Shown here: positions 8,875 through 18,148 of the stretch, piece by piece
Numbering within the stretch: position 1 is the stretch's first letter
Layout of the letters: every line of letters begins with the position of its first letter
Origin: Burkholderiales bacterium
Lineage (GTDB): Bacteria > Pseudomonadota > Gammaproteobacteria > Burkholderiales > Burkholderiaceae_C
Length of the DNA stretch: 54,770 nt
Assembly: GCA_016191995.1 (NCBI GenBank)
Contig: JACPVA010000102.1
Location: 1-54,770, forward strand
Direction of reading: 5' to 3'
Made by a program: the position numbers and the translations under genes
The notes under the pieces: model-generated
Databases searched by the model: none
What the model was told of the DNA's origin: nothing
What the model saw: the letters and a program-made list of their open reading frames with translations, nothing else

Positions 8875-9064
8875 GGCAGGATGCTGGCGCGAACCCCGAG
8901 TGTCGACCGCCCGCGGAAGGGTTCGCGCTTGCGCCAAGTCCGCGTCACGCCTGGATTTCAGAGGACGACACTGACTCGATGCCCGACTCTGCAGGTACGA
9001 CGTCCAGCAGGTTCGCGCGATCCGGGGAAAATGGCGTGGCCGCTGGCGCACTTGCGATAGCGGA
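8875..9064 (+). promoter_or_regulatory. CRISPR leader region
   Basis: About 190 bp between cas2 and the first repeat, on the side where new spacers would be added. The side is fixed by the repeat orientation (ATTGAAAC end pointing away from cas2) and by the degenerate repeat at the far end. It should contain the array promoter, but I could not single out a convincing -35/-10 pair. Confidence 0.65.
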
Positions 9065-9746
9065 GTCGCGCGCCCCTCACGGGGCGCGCGTGGATTGAAA
9101 CGCCAGGCGCAAGCGTCTGAAGACCAGCACCCCGACGTCGCGCGCCCCTCACGGGGCGCGCGTGGATTGAAACGAGGAGCAGGGCGACAGGGCCGACCAG
9201 CACCAGCTAGTCGCGCGCCCCTCACGGGGCGCGCGTGGATTGAAACGACGCCGCCATCAACCCCACAGCCCTGACCAAGGGTCGCGCGCCCCTCACGGGG
9301 CGCGCGTGGATTGAAACGGACGCTGCGCGTCGCGGCCAGCGCACGAACTCGTGTCGCGCGCCCCTCACGGGGCGCGCGTGGATTGAAACGCCTCGATCGC
9401 CAAGTTAGGTCGTTGATTGCGAAGTCGCGCGCCCCTCACGGGGCGCGCGTGGATTGAAACCATCCGCGCGCCGCTGCATCGCCTGTGGCTGCAGGTCGCG
9501 CGCCCCTCACGGGGCGCGCGTGGATTGAAACCCAGCCGGGCCTGCCGATGGTCGCGGCGGCCACCGGTCGCGCGCCCCTCACGGGGCGCGCGTGGATTGA
9601 AACGCGTAGCCGGCGGCATAGGCGGCAGCGGTGCCGAAGTCGCGCGCCCCTCACGGGGCGCGCGTGGATTGAAACCTGAGCAGCAGCAGCCTCCGCTGGG
9701 GTTGCCTCGGTCGCGCGCCCCTCACGGGGCGCGCGTGGATTGCAAC
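9065..9746 (+). CRISPR. CRISPR array, 10 repeats and 9 spacers, type I-C-like repeat
   Basis: A 37-bp repeat starts GTCGCGCGCC and ends GGATTGAAAC. It carries a 10-bp perfect stem (CGCGCGCCCC / GGGGCGCGCG) around a TCAC loop. Repeats start at 9065, 9137, 9210, 9281, 9353, 9424, 9495, 9567, 9639 and 9710; spacers are 34-36 bp. Nine repeats are identical. The last (9710-9746) has A to C at 9743 in the ATTGAAAC end, marking the leader-distal end. The near-perfect conservation contrasts with the damaged cas genes. Confidence 0.98.
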
Positions 9747-9853
9747 GGCGCGAACGCGGCCCTGTCTGAGCCAGATTCCCTGCTCGCTCCTGCGAAGCAC
9801 GCCGCCTGACGGGGTTCCAGTCCGCCCGCTTCAGCCTCCATCGGCCCGCAACC

Positions 9854-11891
<2,038 letters not shown>

Positions 11892-12000
11892 GGGGCGATC
11901 CGGTGTCGAGGTCGATGATCGGGAGCGCGCTCGCCGTCCCGGCCGGCCGAAGCGCCGGCGATCGTGGTCTTGCGCGGTCCGGCAAGAGATCGACGAGGAC

Positions 12001-12028
12001 ACGCGGCAGGCCTCGTTGCCTGCCGCGT
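12001..12028. other. 11-bp stem hairpin upstream of panD
   Basis: ACGCGGCAGGC (12001-12011) and GCCTGCCGCGT (12018-12028) pair perfectly around a 6-nt loop. It could lie in the panD leader or act as an insulator from the neighbouring toxin-antitoxin pair. No T-run is present on either strand. Confidence 0.55.
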
Positions 12029-12149
12029 TCGCTCGGGCCGTCCCTGCGCAACCTCCCGGTCAGGGTGCTGCGCTTGTCCCGGGAGGCCGCGACGCGCCCC
12101 ATGCGCTCGGTCGCGCCGGGCCGCCGCCTGACGGAGGGGGTGGCTGATT

Positions 12150-12166
12150 ATGCTGCATCGCAGCAT
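12150..12166 (+). promoter_or_regulatory. Palindrome upstream of AbrB-type antitoxin
   Basis: ATGCTGC (12150-12156) and GCAGCAT (12160-12166) form a perfect 7-3-7 inverted repeat. A second small palindrome, TACC-T-GGTA (12208-12216), lies closer to the gene. Either could be an autoregulatory operator of the antitoxin encoded from 12238. Confidence 0.45.
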
Positions 12167-12237
12167 GACAGCGCCGGTCAGGCGTTCGCCGCCCGGCCCA
12201 GAATTCCTACCTGGTAAAACTTCTCGCGGATCCTGCG

Positions 12238-12474
12238 ATGAGCGCCGTGCTGATTTCCACCAAGGGGCAGGTCGTCCTGCCCGTGTCCGTGCGCAAGGCC
12301 CTGGGCCTGAAGCCCGGCATGCGCGTCAACGTCGAGCTCGACGGCAGGCGCGCGGTCATCACGGCGGCGCCGGCACCGAAGACCGCCAGCCTCGAAGAGA
12401 TCCAGTCCTTGCTCGACTACAAAGGCCCGGTCGTGGCGGTGAGCGCGATGCGCGTCACCGGCTACGAGGGCTGA
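12238..12474 (+). CDS. AbrB/MazE-type antitoxin (VapB)
   Basis: A 78-residue swapped-hairpin DNA-binding protein. SAVLISTKGQVVLPVSVRKALGLKPGMRVNVEL is the SpoVT/AbrB domain, followed by a short tail that should bind the toxin. The PIN toxin starts 5 bp later, giving a classical vapBC arrangement. It probably represses its own promoter at the nearby palindromes. Confidence 0.9.
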   Translation: MSAVLISTKGQVVLPVSVRKALGLKPGMRVNVELDGRRAVITAAPAPKTASLEEIQSLLDYKGPVVAVSAMRVTGYEG

Positions 12475-12479
12475 AGGCC

Positions 12480-12875
12480 GTGCGTGCCGTCGACACCAAT
12501 GTGCTGGTCCGCGCACTGGTTCGCGACGATGCCGAACAAGCGGCGCGTGCGCAGGCCCTGCTGACCGACGGCGAGGTCTACGTGCCGGTGACGGTGATGC
12601 TGGAACTGGAGTGGGTGCTGCGTTCCCGCTACGGCTACGGTCCGAAGCTGGTGGCGCAGGTGCTGGGCAAGCTCACCGCACTGGGCAACGTGGTTGTCGG
12701 CGAGCACCAGGCCGTGGTGGCGGCAGCCGCGCGCGTGGCGCAGGGCTGGGATTTCGCCGGTGCGCTGCACCACGCGCTGAGCGAGGGCTGCGAGGATTTC
12801 GCGACCTTCGACACCGACCTGGTCCGCCGCGCCGGGCGCGGCGCCAGGGTCGTGCCGCCGGTGCGACGGATCTGA
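12480..12875 (+). CDS. vapC: PIN-domain toxin (VapC)
   Basis: A 131-residue PIN ribonuclease. The metal-binding acids are visible: Asp in RAVDTNVLVRALV at the N-terminus, Glu in MLELEWVLRSRYG, and Asp in DFATFDTDLVRRA near the C-terminus. The GTG at 12480 places the first strand correctly; there is no ATG close by. VapC toxins typically cut tRNA or rRNA; the target here is unknown. Confidence 0.9.
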   Translation: MRAVDTNVLVRALVRDDAEQAARAQALLTDGEVYVPVTVMLELEWVLRSRYGYGPKLVAQVLGKLTALGNVVVGEHQAVVAAAARVAQGWDFAGALHHALSEGCEDFATFDTDLVRRAGRGARVVPPVRRI

Positions 12876-12918
12876 AGCCTTGCAGCCTCGGCGCGCGCTG
12901 CACCGTGACCAGGCCTCG

Positions 12919-13542
12919 TCACCCCGGCGCGGGTGCGAGCCATGCCTTCACGAGCTCTCGGCCGCCCGCGCCCGCCCGCCGATCGCCGAGTGGCAAGGGC
13001 GCGCAGACGAACTGGTTGTAGCTCGCCAGGAACGACATCCCGAGCGGCTTGCGCAGCCCCGTCAGCAGATATTCCTCCAGCCGCAGCCCATCGACGTCCT
13101 GTGCGGCCGCGAAGGCCTCCTCGTCGCGGAAGCCGAGCATGGCGACGAACTCGTCCGCGTGATAGCGGTTGTGATAGACGCGCAGCCAGGGGATCCTGGG
13201 CGCGACTTGCGCCATTCGATCGCCCCGCAGCCGCCAGTAGGCCCGCCTTGCCCGCGTGCTGACCAGCCCGTGCGCGACGACGAGGCAGCCCCACGCGTCC
13301 GAATGTTCGCCCATGCTCAGGCCGGGCTCGTCGTCGCAGAAGATCTCGAAGTAGGGCTCGGGGCCGAACGCGATCGATGCGATGCGGTCGTCGCGCCGCG
13401 TCTTCATGATCGCCTGCGCCGCATCGTGGTGATGCTTCTCCGATCGCCACTGCGTGGCGGCCCAGATCAGGTGCGGCTGGATCGTGCACTGGGCGAAGAT
13501 CCGCCAGACGACGCCCTTGTCGGCGTTGAAGAGCCTGGACAC
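12919..13542 (-). CDS. Hypothetical protein, unrecognised
   Basis: Up to 207 residues with no family I can name. It is rich in Trp, Tyr and His, with segments ASIAFGPEPYFEIFCDDEPG and RIPWLRVYHNRYHADEFVAMLGF. No signal peptide or membrane segment is evident. The first ten or so codons run antisense through the start of the truncated MocR gene on the other strand. The true start is therefore probably further in (for example the ATG near 13403), or the 5-prime end was cut when the MocR gene was disrupted. Confidence 0.55.
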   Translation of the reverse strand: MSRLFNADKGVVWRIFAQCTIQPHLIWAATQWRSEKHHHDAAQAIMKTRRDDRIASIAFGPEPYFEIFCDDEPGLSMGEHSDAWGCLVVAHGLVSTRARRAYWRLRGDRMAQVAPRIPWLRVYHNRYHADEFVAMLGFRDEEAFAAAQDVDGLRLEEYLLTGLRKPLGMSFLASYNQFVCAPLPLGDRRAGAGGRELVKAWLAPAPG

Positions 13543-14095
13543 ACGCGGCCGGGTGATCTACGCCGGGTCGTTCAGCAAGCTGCTGTTCCCTTCGCTGCGG
13601 CTGGCCTATGCGGTGCTGCCGCCGGCGCTGGCCGATCCGTTCGCGGCGGCGCTGTCGCTGACGGCGCGCCACCTGTCGCTGCTGCCGCAGGCGGTGTTGC
13701 ACGACTTCGTCGTCGAGGGTCACTATGCCCGCCACCTGCGCCGCATGCGCTCGGCCTACGGCGAGCGCGCGGCGGCGCTTCAGGATGCGATCGCGCGCCG
13801 CCTGTACGGGCGGCTCGCCGTGCTGCCGATCACCTGCGGTCTCGATACGCCGGCCTTTCTCGCCGCGGGGAGCGACGACGCGCAGGTCGCGCGCGAGGCG
13901 GCCGCCGCGGGGCTCGAAACCCGGCCGCTGTCGGCCTACCGCGTCGACGCCACGCCGCCGAGCGGGCTGGTGCTGGGCTTCGCCGCGTTCGACCGCGCGC
14001 AGATCGACGCTGGCGTCGCTGCGCTGGCGCCGGTGCTGGACCGCGGACGCAGCGCGACGGGCCGCCCGACGACGAGGACTGCCGTGCCGGGCTGA
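13511..14095 (+). pseudogene. MocR/PdxR-family regulator, C-terminal remnant
   Basis: The frame reads PLSALKSLDTRGRVIYAGSFSKLLFPSLRLAYAVLPP and continues as the C-terminal part of a fold-type I aminotransferase domain. SFSK carries the Lys that holds pyridoxal phosphate in MocR regulators. The N-terminal GntR-type helix-turn-helix and the first half of the aminotransferase domain are missing. About 190 of some 480 residues remain. There is no start codon at the junction, so it is a truncated pseudogene. The break lies where the antisense hypothetical gene begins. Confidence 0.8.
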
Positions 14096-14341
14096 AGGCG
14101 CGGGTGCGCGATGGGCGAGCTCGATTGCGCCCGCCCGGTGCGTCGAGCCGCCGTTCGAACGGCATGGTCGAGCTGGTGTGGCAGGGCCAGCGGATCGCTC
14201 GCCCGGCCCTGTGGAGGCCAAATGAGATTCGAAAGCGGCCGCGAGCTGCTTCCGCGTCGCATCGCGCGAATGCCGCGGCCTTCGATGGCCGAGCGCCGGC
14301 CGGCTCGCAGCCGGAACCACGGCTCAGGTGCCGCACGCCGT

Positions 14342-14761
14342 CTATCGGCCCGAGCCCCTGGGAGCCAAGCGGTCGACGCCGGGCAGGGCTGCCATCTTCC
14401 GGTCCAGCGTCAACGTGCCCAGATCCTCGCTGCCGTACTGCAGCACGATCAGGCGATCGAGCAAACCGCAGCCTCGGTGGGTGGCCAACGCGTCCATCAC
14501 CGCATCGCCGCCCGACGGGGCAACCAACCCGCTGCTCAGCACACTGCGCAGCGCGGCTTTCGCGTCGACCTTGCCGACAGCGTAGTGGTGCTGCAGGGCG
14601 ACGTAGGCCTCGCCGATGACCATGTGGCTGGCGAACAGCGCCACGTGCTCGACTTCCACCAGGTGCGTCAGCGCCGCGACGACGCGGCCGAAATCCTGCG
14701 CCGGTTCGCCGGTGGTCAGCCGCACCAGGATGGAGGTGTCAATCCCGCAGCGCCGGGTCAT
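14342..14761 (-). CDS. vapC: PIN-domain toxin (VapC)
   Basis: A 139-residue PIN protein. Asp in MTRRCGIDTSILVRLTTGEP, Glu in VIGEAYVAL, Asp in LLDRLIVLQYGSEDL and Asp in LTLDRKM give the usual acidic site. Its start overlaps the upstream antitoxin gene by 23 bp. It is unrelated in detail to the other two PIN toxins nearby, so the set is not a recent local duplication. Confidence 0.88.
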   Translation of the reverse strand: MTRRCGIDTSILVRLTTGEPAQDFGRVVAALTHLVEVEHVALFASHMVIGEAYVALQHHYAVGKVDAKAALRSVLSSGLVAPSGGDAVMDALATHRGCGLLDRLIVLQYGSEDLGTLTLDRKMAALPGVDRLAPRGSGR

Positions 14762-14981
14762 GGGCCTGCTCGCGGAAGGCGTGGATGTCGAACACCGGAG
14801 CGGCCCGCTTCAACTTGCCGCGCAGCGGTGCCAGGCGGCTGGCGTCCACGCGTTTGGCGCGCAGCAGGAAGCCCTCCGGGCTGGGCTGCAGCTCGAGACG
14901 GTCGCCCGGCTTGACGCCCAGCGCGTCCAGCACATGGGCCGGAAACGTGACCTGCCGCTTGGACGTGACGGTGACGAGCAT
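14739..14981 (-). CDS. AbrB-type antitoxin (VapB)
   Basis: An 80-residue protein with an N-terminal swapped-hairpin domain, MLVTVTSKRQVTFPAHVLDALGVKPGDRLEL, and a C-terminal tail FDIHAFREQAHDPAL for toxin binding. The start at 14981 is supported by a strong GGAGG ribosome site 10 bp upstream; longer in-frame starts reach back into unrelated sequence. It overlaps vapC by 23 bp. Confidence 0.88.
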   Translation of the reverse strand: MLVTVTSKRQVTFPAHVLDALGVKPGDRLELQPSPEGFLLRAKRVDASRLAPLRGKLKRAAPVFDIHAFREQAHDPALRD

Positions 14982-15584
14982 GACCAAGACCCTCCTTACC
15001 CGATCGGTGAATTGTAAGGCAGCTGGATCGCCCTTGCACGAACGTACCCCGAGCGTGTCGTTTTCGATGCCGAGGTAGCCAGGGATCGGGCGGTTGCGCC
15101 TGGCGACCAGCATTGAGCGGACACCCGCTGTGCGAACCGCGGCGCTCGGGCGCCGAACACCGAGCTGCGGCGCGGGTGATGCCGCAGGCGTCGGCGCAGC
15201 CGGAAGAGGCGACCGACGCCGCTGCTGCTACCGGATGCGAGATCGAAACCGAGGTCGCCCGGGGGTCCGCCGGGCTGCATCAGCTGGGCTCCCCGTTCAG
15301 GCTTGTCTTTCGCATCGACCTGCCCAGCGGCCCGATCGACGACGGCGCAGGGACCGAGATCGTCGCCGCGATGCCGGGGTAGCCGGCATCGGGAGGGCTC
15401 TGAGGTCCGCATGCTACCCGCAAGCCGGAGCTAGCGTGGTTCGCCGCCGGTGGCGCCGCGGGCGCGTCGTGCGCCTGGGGTTACAGGCCGGCGCACGATT
15501 CGGGCGTTTCGACGCGCGGCACGATGTCGCCGTGGACCGGCCAACCGCAACTCGCCTGGCTCGCTCGGATCGATGCCGGCGCGA
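14982..15584. other. Gene-poor stretch with a possible integrase scrap
   Basis: About 600 bp without a gene I can support. A minus-strand -10-like TACAAT (15011-15016) fits a promoter for the antitoxin at 14981. Around 15040-15110 the minus strand reads PGYLGIENDTLG, reminiscent of the YLGIEVDDAL C-terminal tail of some tyrosine recombinases. The rest of that family is not found. The remainder shows no recognisable coding pattern. Confidence 0.4.
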
Positions 15585-15995
15585 TCACTTCAACAGCAGC
15601 ACCTGCAGACCCTCGACGCGGCGGAACACGGGGGCCCCGGTGACCATGCGGTGTTCCGGCCCGAGCTGCAGGCAGCTCGCAGCCTGCAAGGCATCGCGCG
15701 TGCGCAGCCCGTGGCGTACACGGATCACGGCGGCGAGTTCGACCACGTCGCGCGTCAGCTCCACCCACAGCACGTCCGGCCGCGCGAAGAACGCGTCGTA
15801 GGCAGCCAGCTCGGCCGTGTCTGCAGCCTTCATCGGGCCGACACGGCATTCGAGCCAGCTCAAACGACTAAGCGCCGTGCGCGCGGCGGGATGCGCCTGC
15901 GACAGGGACGCCAGCGCCGCACGAACGCGGCTGCCGAAGGGCTCGCACCCCTCGATCAGATAGATCAGCGCGCTGGCATCGAAGAAGACGATCAC
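15585..15995 (-). CDS. vapC: PIN-domain toxin
   Basis: A 136-residue PIN protein: FFDASALIYLIEG at the N-terminus, Glu in LSWLECRVGPMK, and RTRDALQAASCLQL with the third Asp. The GTG at 15995 overlaps the antitoxin stop (GTGA), which decides the start. The C-terminal HRMVTGAPVFRRVEGLQVLLL is typical of PIN toxins paired with Phd/YefM antitoxins. Confidence 0.88.
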   Translation of the reverse strand: MIVFFDASALIYLIEGCEPFGSRVRAALASLSQAHPAARTALSRLSWLECRVGPMKAADTAELAAYDAFFARPDVLWVELTRDVVELAAVIRVRHGLRTRDALQAASCLQLGPEHRMVTGAPVFRRVEGLQVLLLK

Positions 15996-16261
15996 CAGTC
16001 GTGCTCGGCGGAAAGGCGCCGGTCGATCTGCCGCTTGCTGCGCGCGGCGACCGGCCGCTGCGCGAGCAGCCACTGCATCGCGCTGAGCCCGCGCGCGCCC
16101 GCACCATGAGGGTCGGTCAGGCGGCGGTAGTCCTCTTCCCTGAGCACCACGGCGGTGGCCTTGTTGCGCTTGACGAGGTGCACCGGCCCGCGCTTCAGCG
16201 CCTCTTCGATCGCTGCCATGCCGCGGCGCTTGATCTCCATCGCAGACACCAGGTTCGTCAT
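15992..16261 (-). CDS. Phd/YefM-type antitoxin
   Basis: An 89-residue antitoxin. TNLVSAMEIKRRGMAAIEEALKRGPVHLVKRNKATAVVLREEDYRRL matches the Phd/YefM DNA-binding domain, and the basic C-terminal half should contact the toxin. The start at 16261 gives the usual length; an upstream ATG at 16315 would add 18 residues. Translation is coupled to the PIN toxin by a 4-bp overlap. Confidence 0.85.
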   Translation of the reverse strand: MTNLVSAMEIKRRGMAAIEEALKRGPVHLVKRNKATAVVLREEDYRRLTDPHGAGARGLSAMQWLLAQRPVAARSKRQIDRRLSAEHDW

Positions 16262-16587
16262 CGTCGGGATCCCGGTCGGTACTGAAACAAGCTCGAATGG
16301 TATCGAAAACGGCACCGTTGCGCCGGCACGTGGCGCACCGCGGCCGCGGCGTCAGCGGTGCGCCGGCCGGTTGCGCCTGCGTCTCGACCGGCGGGGCCGA
16401 CTCCAGCAATCAGCAATGGCGGGCCCGGAACGCCGGCTGCGCGGCCTCGAAGGTCAGCACGCGCGCCTTGCGCAACGATCGTCGGGACGAGTCCCCGGTC
16501 ACCGAGGTGCGTCCGAGCCTCGGCAGGGCCGATCCGCGCCGGCGCACAATCCGCGGCCACGCCCAGCGCGATCCACCGACGATCGAC
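16262..16587. other. Divergent intergenic region with a 10-bp stem hairpin
   Basis: About 326 bp between the Phd-type antitoxin and the TIR gene. GGCGCACCGC (16332-16341) and GCGGTGCGCC (16355-16364) form a perfect 10-bp stem with a 13-nt loop. The frame of the TIR gene extends upstream through this area, but without a start supported by similarity to TIR proteins. No other gene is seen. Confidence 0.45.
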
Positions 16588-17514
16588 ATGGGAGCCTCGC
16601 GGATCTTCATCTCCTACCGACGCGACGACGCCGCCGGCTACGCCGGCCGGCTCGAGGAGTCGCTCGAACGACGGCTCGGCCGCGGCAGCGTCTTTCGCGA
16701 TATCGGCGACATCACGCCCGGCGAGGACTTCGTCCGCGTCATCCGCGCGCGGCTGGCCGACGCGCAAGGCGTGCTGGTGCTGATCGGCCCGCGCTGGGCC
16801 GGCGGCGCCGCGCCCGGGCCGCGGCGCATCGACGACGCGGGCGACTTCGTTCGGCTCGAGGTGCAGGAGGCGCTGGCCTGCGGCGCGCGCGTCGTTCCGG
16901 TGCTGCTGCCGGGTGCGACGATGCCGTCCGAGGACGAACTGCCGCAGCCGCTGCAGCCGCTCGCGCGGCGTCATGCGCTGGAGCTCGACGACGCCTACTG
17001 GGAGGCCGGCGTCGGGCGGCTGCTGGCCGCCCTCGGCAGCGTGCCGCGGCGCCGTATCTGGCCCTGGGCGCTCGGCGCAGCAGCGCTCGGCGCGCTGGCG
17101 GTGGCAGCCTGGTGCGGTCTGGCCGCCCGCGACGAGGACGGCGATGCCGCCGCGGCGCTGCTCGGCCGCTGGGAGGCCGAGGTGCGCTACGACTGGGGCG
17201 ACGTGCACCGCGAGCGCTTCGAGTTCCTGCGCCACGCCGGCGCGCTGACCGGCAGCGCGAGCTTTCTGCGGGTCCCGCGCGCGATCGAGAACCTGCGCCT
17301 CGAAGGCCGCAACCTGCAGTTCGAGACCCGCTCGGAGCAGTCGATGGGCGAAGAGCGCCGCGTGCTGACGCACCGCTACGCGGCCGAGCTGCGCGGCCAG
17401 CCGCCGGAGCAGCACCTGCTGGTGCGGATGCAGTCCAGCGGCGGCTTCGGCAGCCCGCGGCCGATCGTCTTCGAGGCGCGCCGCGCGGCGGCGGAGGGCT
17501 TGACGCCACGCTGA
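16588..17514 (+). CDS. TIR-domain protein with a membrane anchor and a C-terminal unknown domain
   Basis: A 308-residue protein in three parts. Residues 4-120 are a bacterial TIR domain: SRIFISYRRDDAAGYAGRLEESL, VFRDIGDITPGEDF, VLVLIGPRWAG and FVRLEVQEAL. Glu91 in the last motif is at the place of the catalytic Glu in TIR NAD-cleaving enzymes. Residues 157-177 form one membrane helix. Residues 180-308 are an unrecognised domain with beta-rich character, predicted on the far side of the membrane. The start was set at the ATG just before the TIR domain. A defence or signalling role is possible but not shown. Confidence 0.8.
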   Translation: MGASRIFISYRRDDAAGYAGRLEESLERRLGRGSVFRDIGDITPGEDFVRVIRARLADAQGVLVLIGPRWAGGAAPGPRRIDDAGDFVRLEVQEALACGARVVPVLLPGATMPSEDELPQPLQPLARRHALELDDAYWEAGVGRLLAALGSVPRRRIWPWALGAAALGALAVAAWCGLAARDEDGDAAAALLGRWEAEVRYDWGDVHRERFEFLRHAGALTGSASFLRVPRAIENLRLEGRNLQFETRSEQSMGEERRVLTHRYAAELRGQPPEQHLLVRMQSSGGFGSPRPIVFEARRAAAEGLTPR

Positions 17515-17538
17515 GAGGCCGGGCGCCCTCCGCCCAGG

Positions 17539-17566
17539 GCCGCGCGTCGCGCCGGCGTCGCGCGGC
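17539..17566. terminator. Hairpin between convergent genes
   Basis: GCCGCGCG (17539-17546) and CGCGCGGC (17559-17566) form an 8-bp GC stem in the 73-bp gap between the TIR gene and the convergent LuxR-type gene. It could act as a terminator in both directions, although no T-run is present. Confidence 0.4.
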
Positions 17567-17587
17567 GCGGCAAGGCGCCGCAGTCGC

Positions 17588-18124
17588 TCAGCGCGCGCGC
17601 TCGGTCGGCACGAGCAGATCCTCGAGGAAGAAGGCCGACAGCGCGGCGCGGCCGGTCAGGCCGGCCTTGGCGTAGACGGCGCCCGCCTGCTCGCGCACGG
17701 TGCGCTCGCTGCTGGTCCGCACGGCGGCGATCTCCTTCGTGCTCAGGCCCTTGAGCAGCAGCAGCGCGACCTCGCGCTCGGCGTCGGTCAGGCTCCACTG
17801 CGCGAATTGGCGGTCGATCGCCTCGCCCAGCCCGTCGAGCAGCGCGCGCGACTCGTTGCGCCAACGCTGCCCCTGCAGGCGCGCGACCTCGAGCTCGCGC
17901 AGCACCTGCAGGTGCTCGTGGCGCTGCTGCTGCGTGATGCGGAACAGCAGCACGACCCCGACGCTGGTGATGACCACGGGTGCCGCCTTCAGCAGCTCGA
18001 GCAGCATCTCGAGCGGTGTCGAGTCGGGCTCGTCGACGAACTCGACCAGCAGCATCAGCGCCACGCCGGCGACGATGGCGGCGAACGCCCAGCGTCGTGC
18101 GGCGGGATCGATCAGGTCGTTCAT
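17588..18124 (-). CDS. Membrane-bound LuxR-type transcription regulator
   Basis: A 178-residue protein with two membrane helices at roughly residues 12-28 and 44-62. A helical linker rich in Gln, Arg and Glu follows, then a C-terminal LuxR/GerE helix-turn-helix: WSLTDAEREVALLLLKGLSTKEIA, RTSSERTVREQAGAVYAKAGL. There is no receiver domain. The two-helix hairpin plus HTH plan suggests a regulator that senses membrane state directly. It is followed on its upstream side by an exported protein gene, 24 bp away and on the same strand, so the two may be co-transcribed. Confidence 0.8.
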   Translation of the reverse strand: MNDLIDPAARRWAFAAIVAGVALMLLVEFVDEPDSTPLEMLLELLKAAPVVITSVGVVLLFRITQQQRHEHLQVLRELEVARLQGQRWRNESRALLDGLGEAIDRQFAQWSLTDAEREVALLLLKGLSTKEIAAVRTSSERTVREQAGAVYAKAGLTGRAALSAFFLEDLLVPTERAR

Positions 18125-18148
18125 CGCGCGGGCGGCGGCGGGCCGGGT

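Larger units (their letters stand above)
11892..12237. other. Divergent intergenic region between panD and an antitoxin
   Basis: About 346 bp with no gene I can support. It holds an 11-bp stem hairpin on the panD side and palindromes on the antitoxin side, listed separately. Promoters for both directions must lie here but no strong -35/-10 pair stands out. Confidence 0.5.

Noticed and set aside
9065..9746. Several overlapping open frames with repeated Arg/Pro/Gly-rich motifs on both strands
   Set aside because: They are translations of the CRISPR repeats; each unit repeats the same short peptide and there is no coding evidence.
15113..15382. An 89-codon frame in the gap before the third PIN module
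   Set aside because: No ribosome site, no recognisable domain and ordinary composition for non-coding sequence here.
12919..16261. Tandem duplication of one vapBC module
   Set aside because: The three PIN toxins and their antitoxins differ in family and strand, so independent acquisition is more likely.
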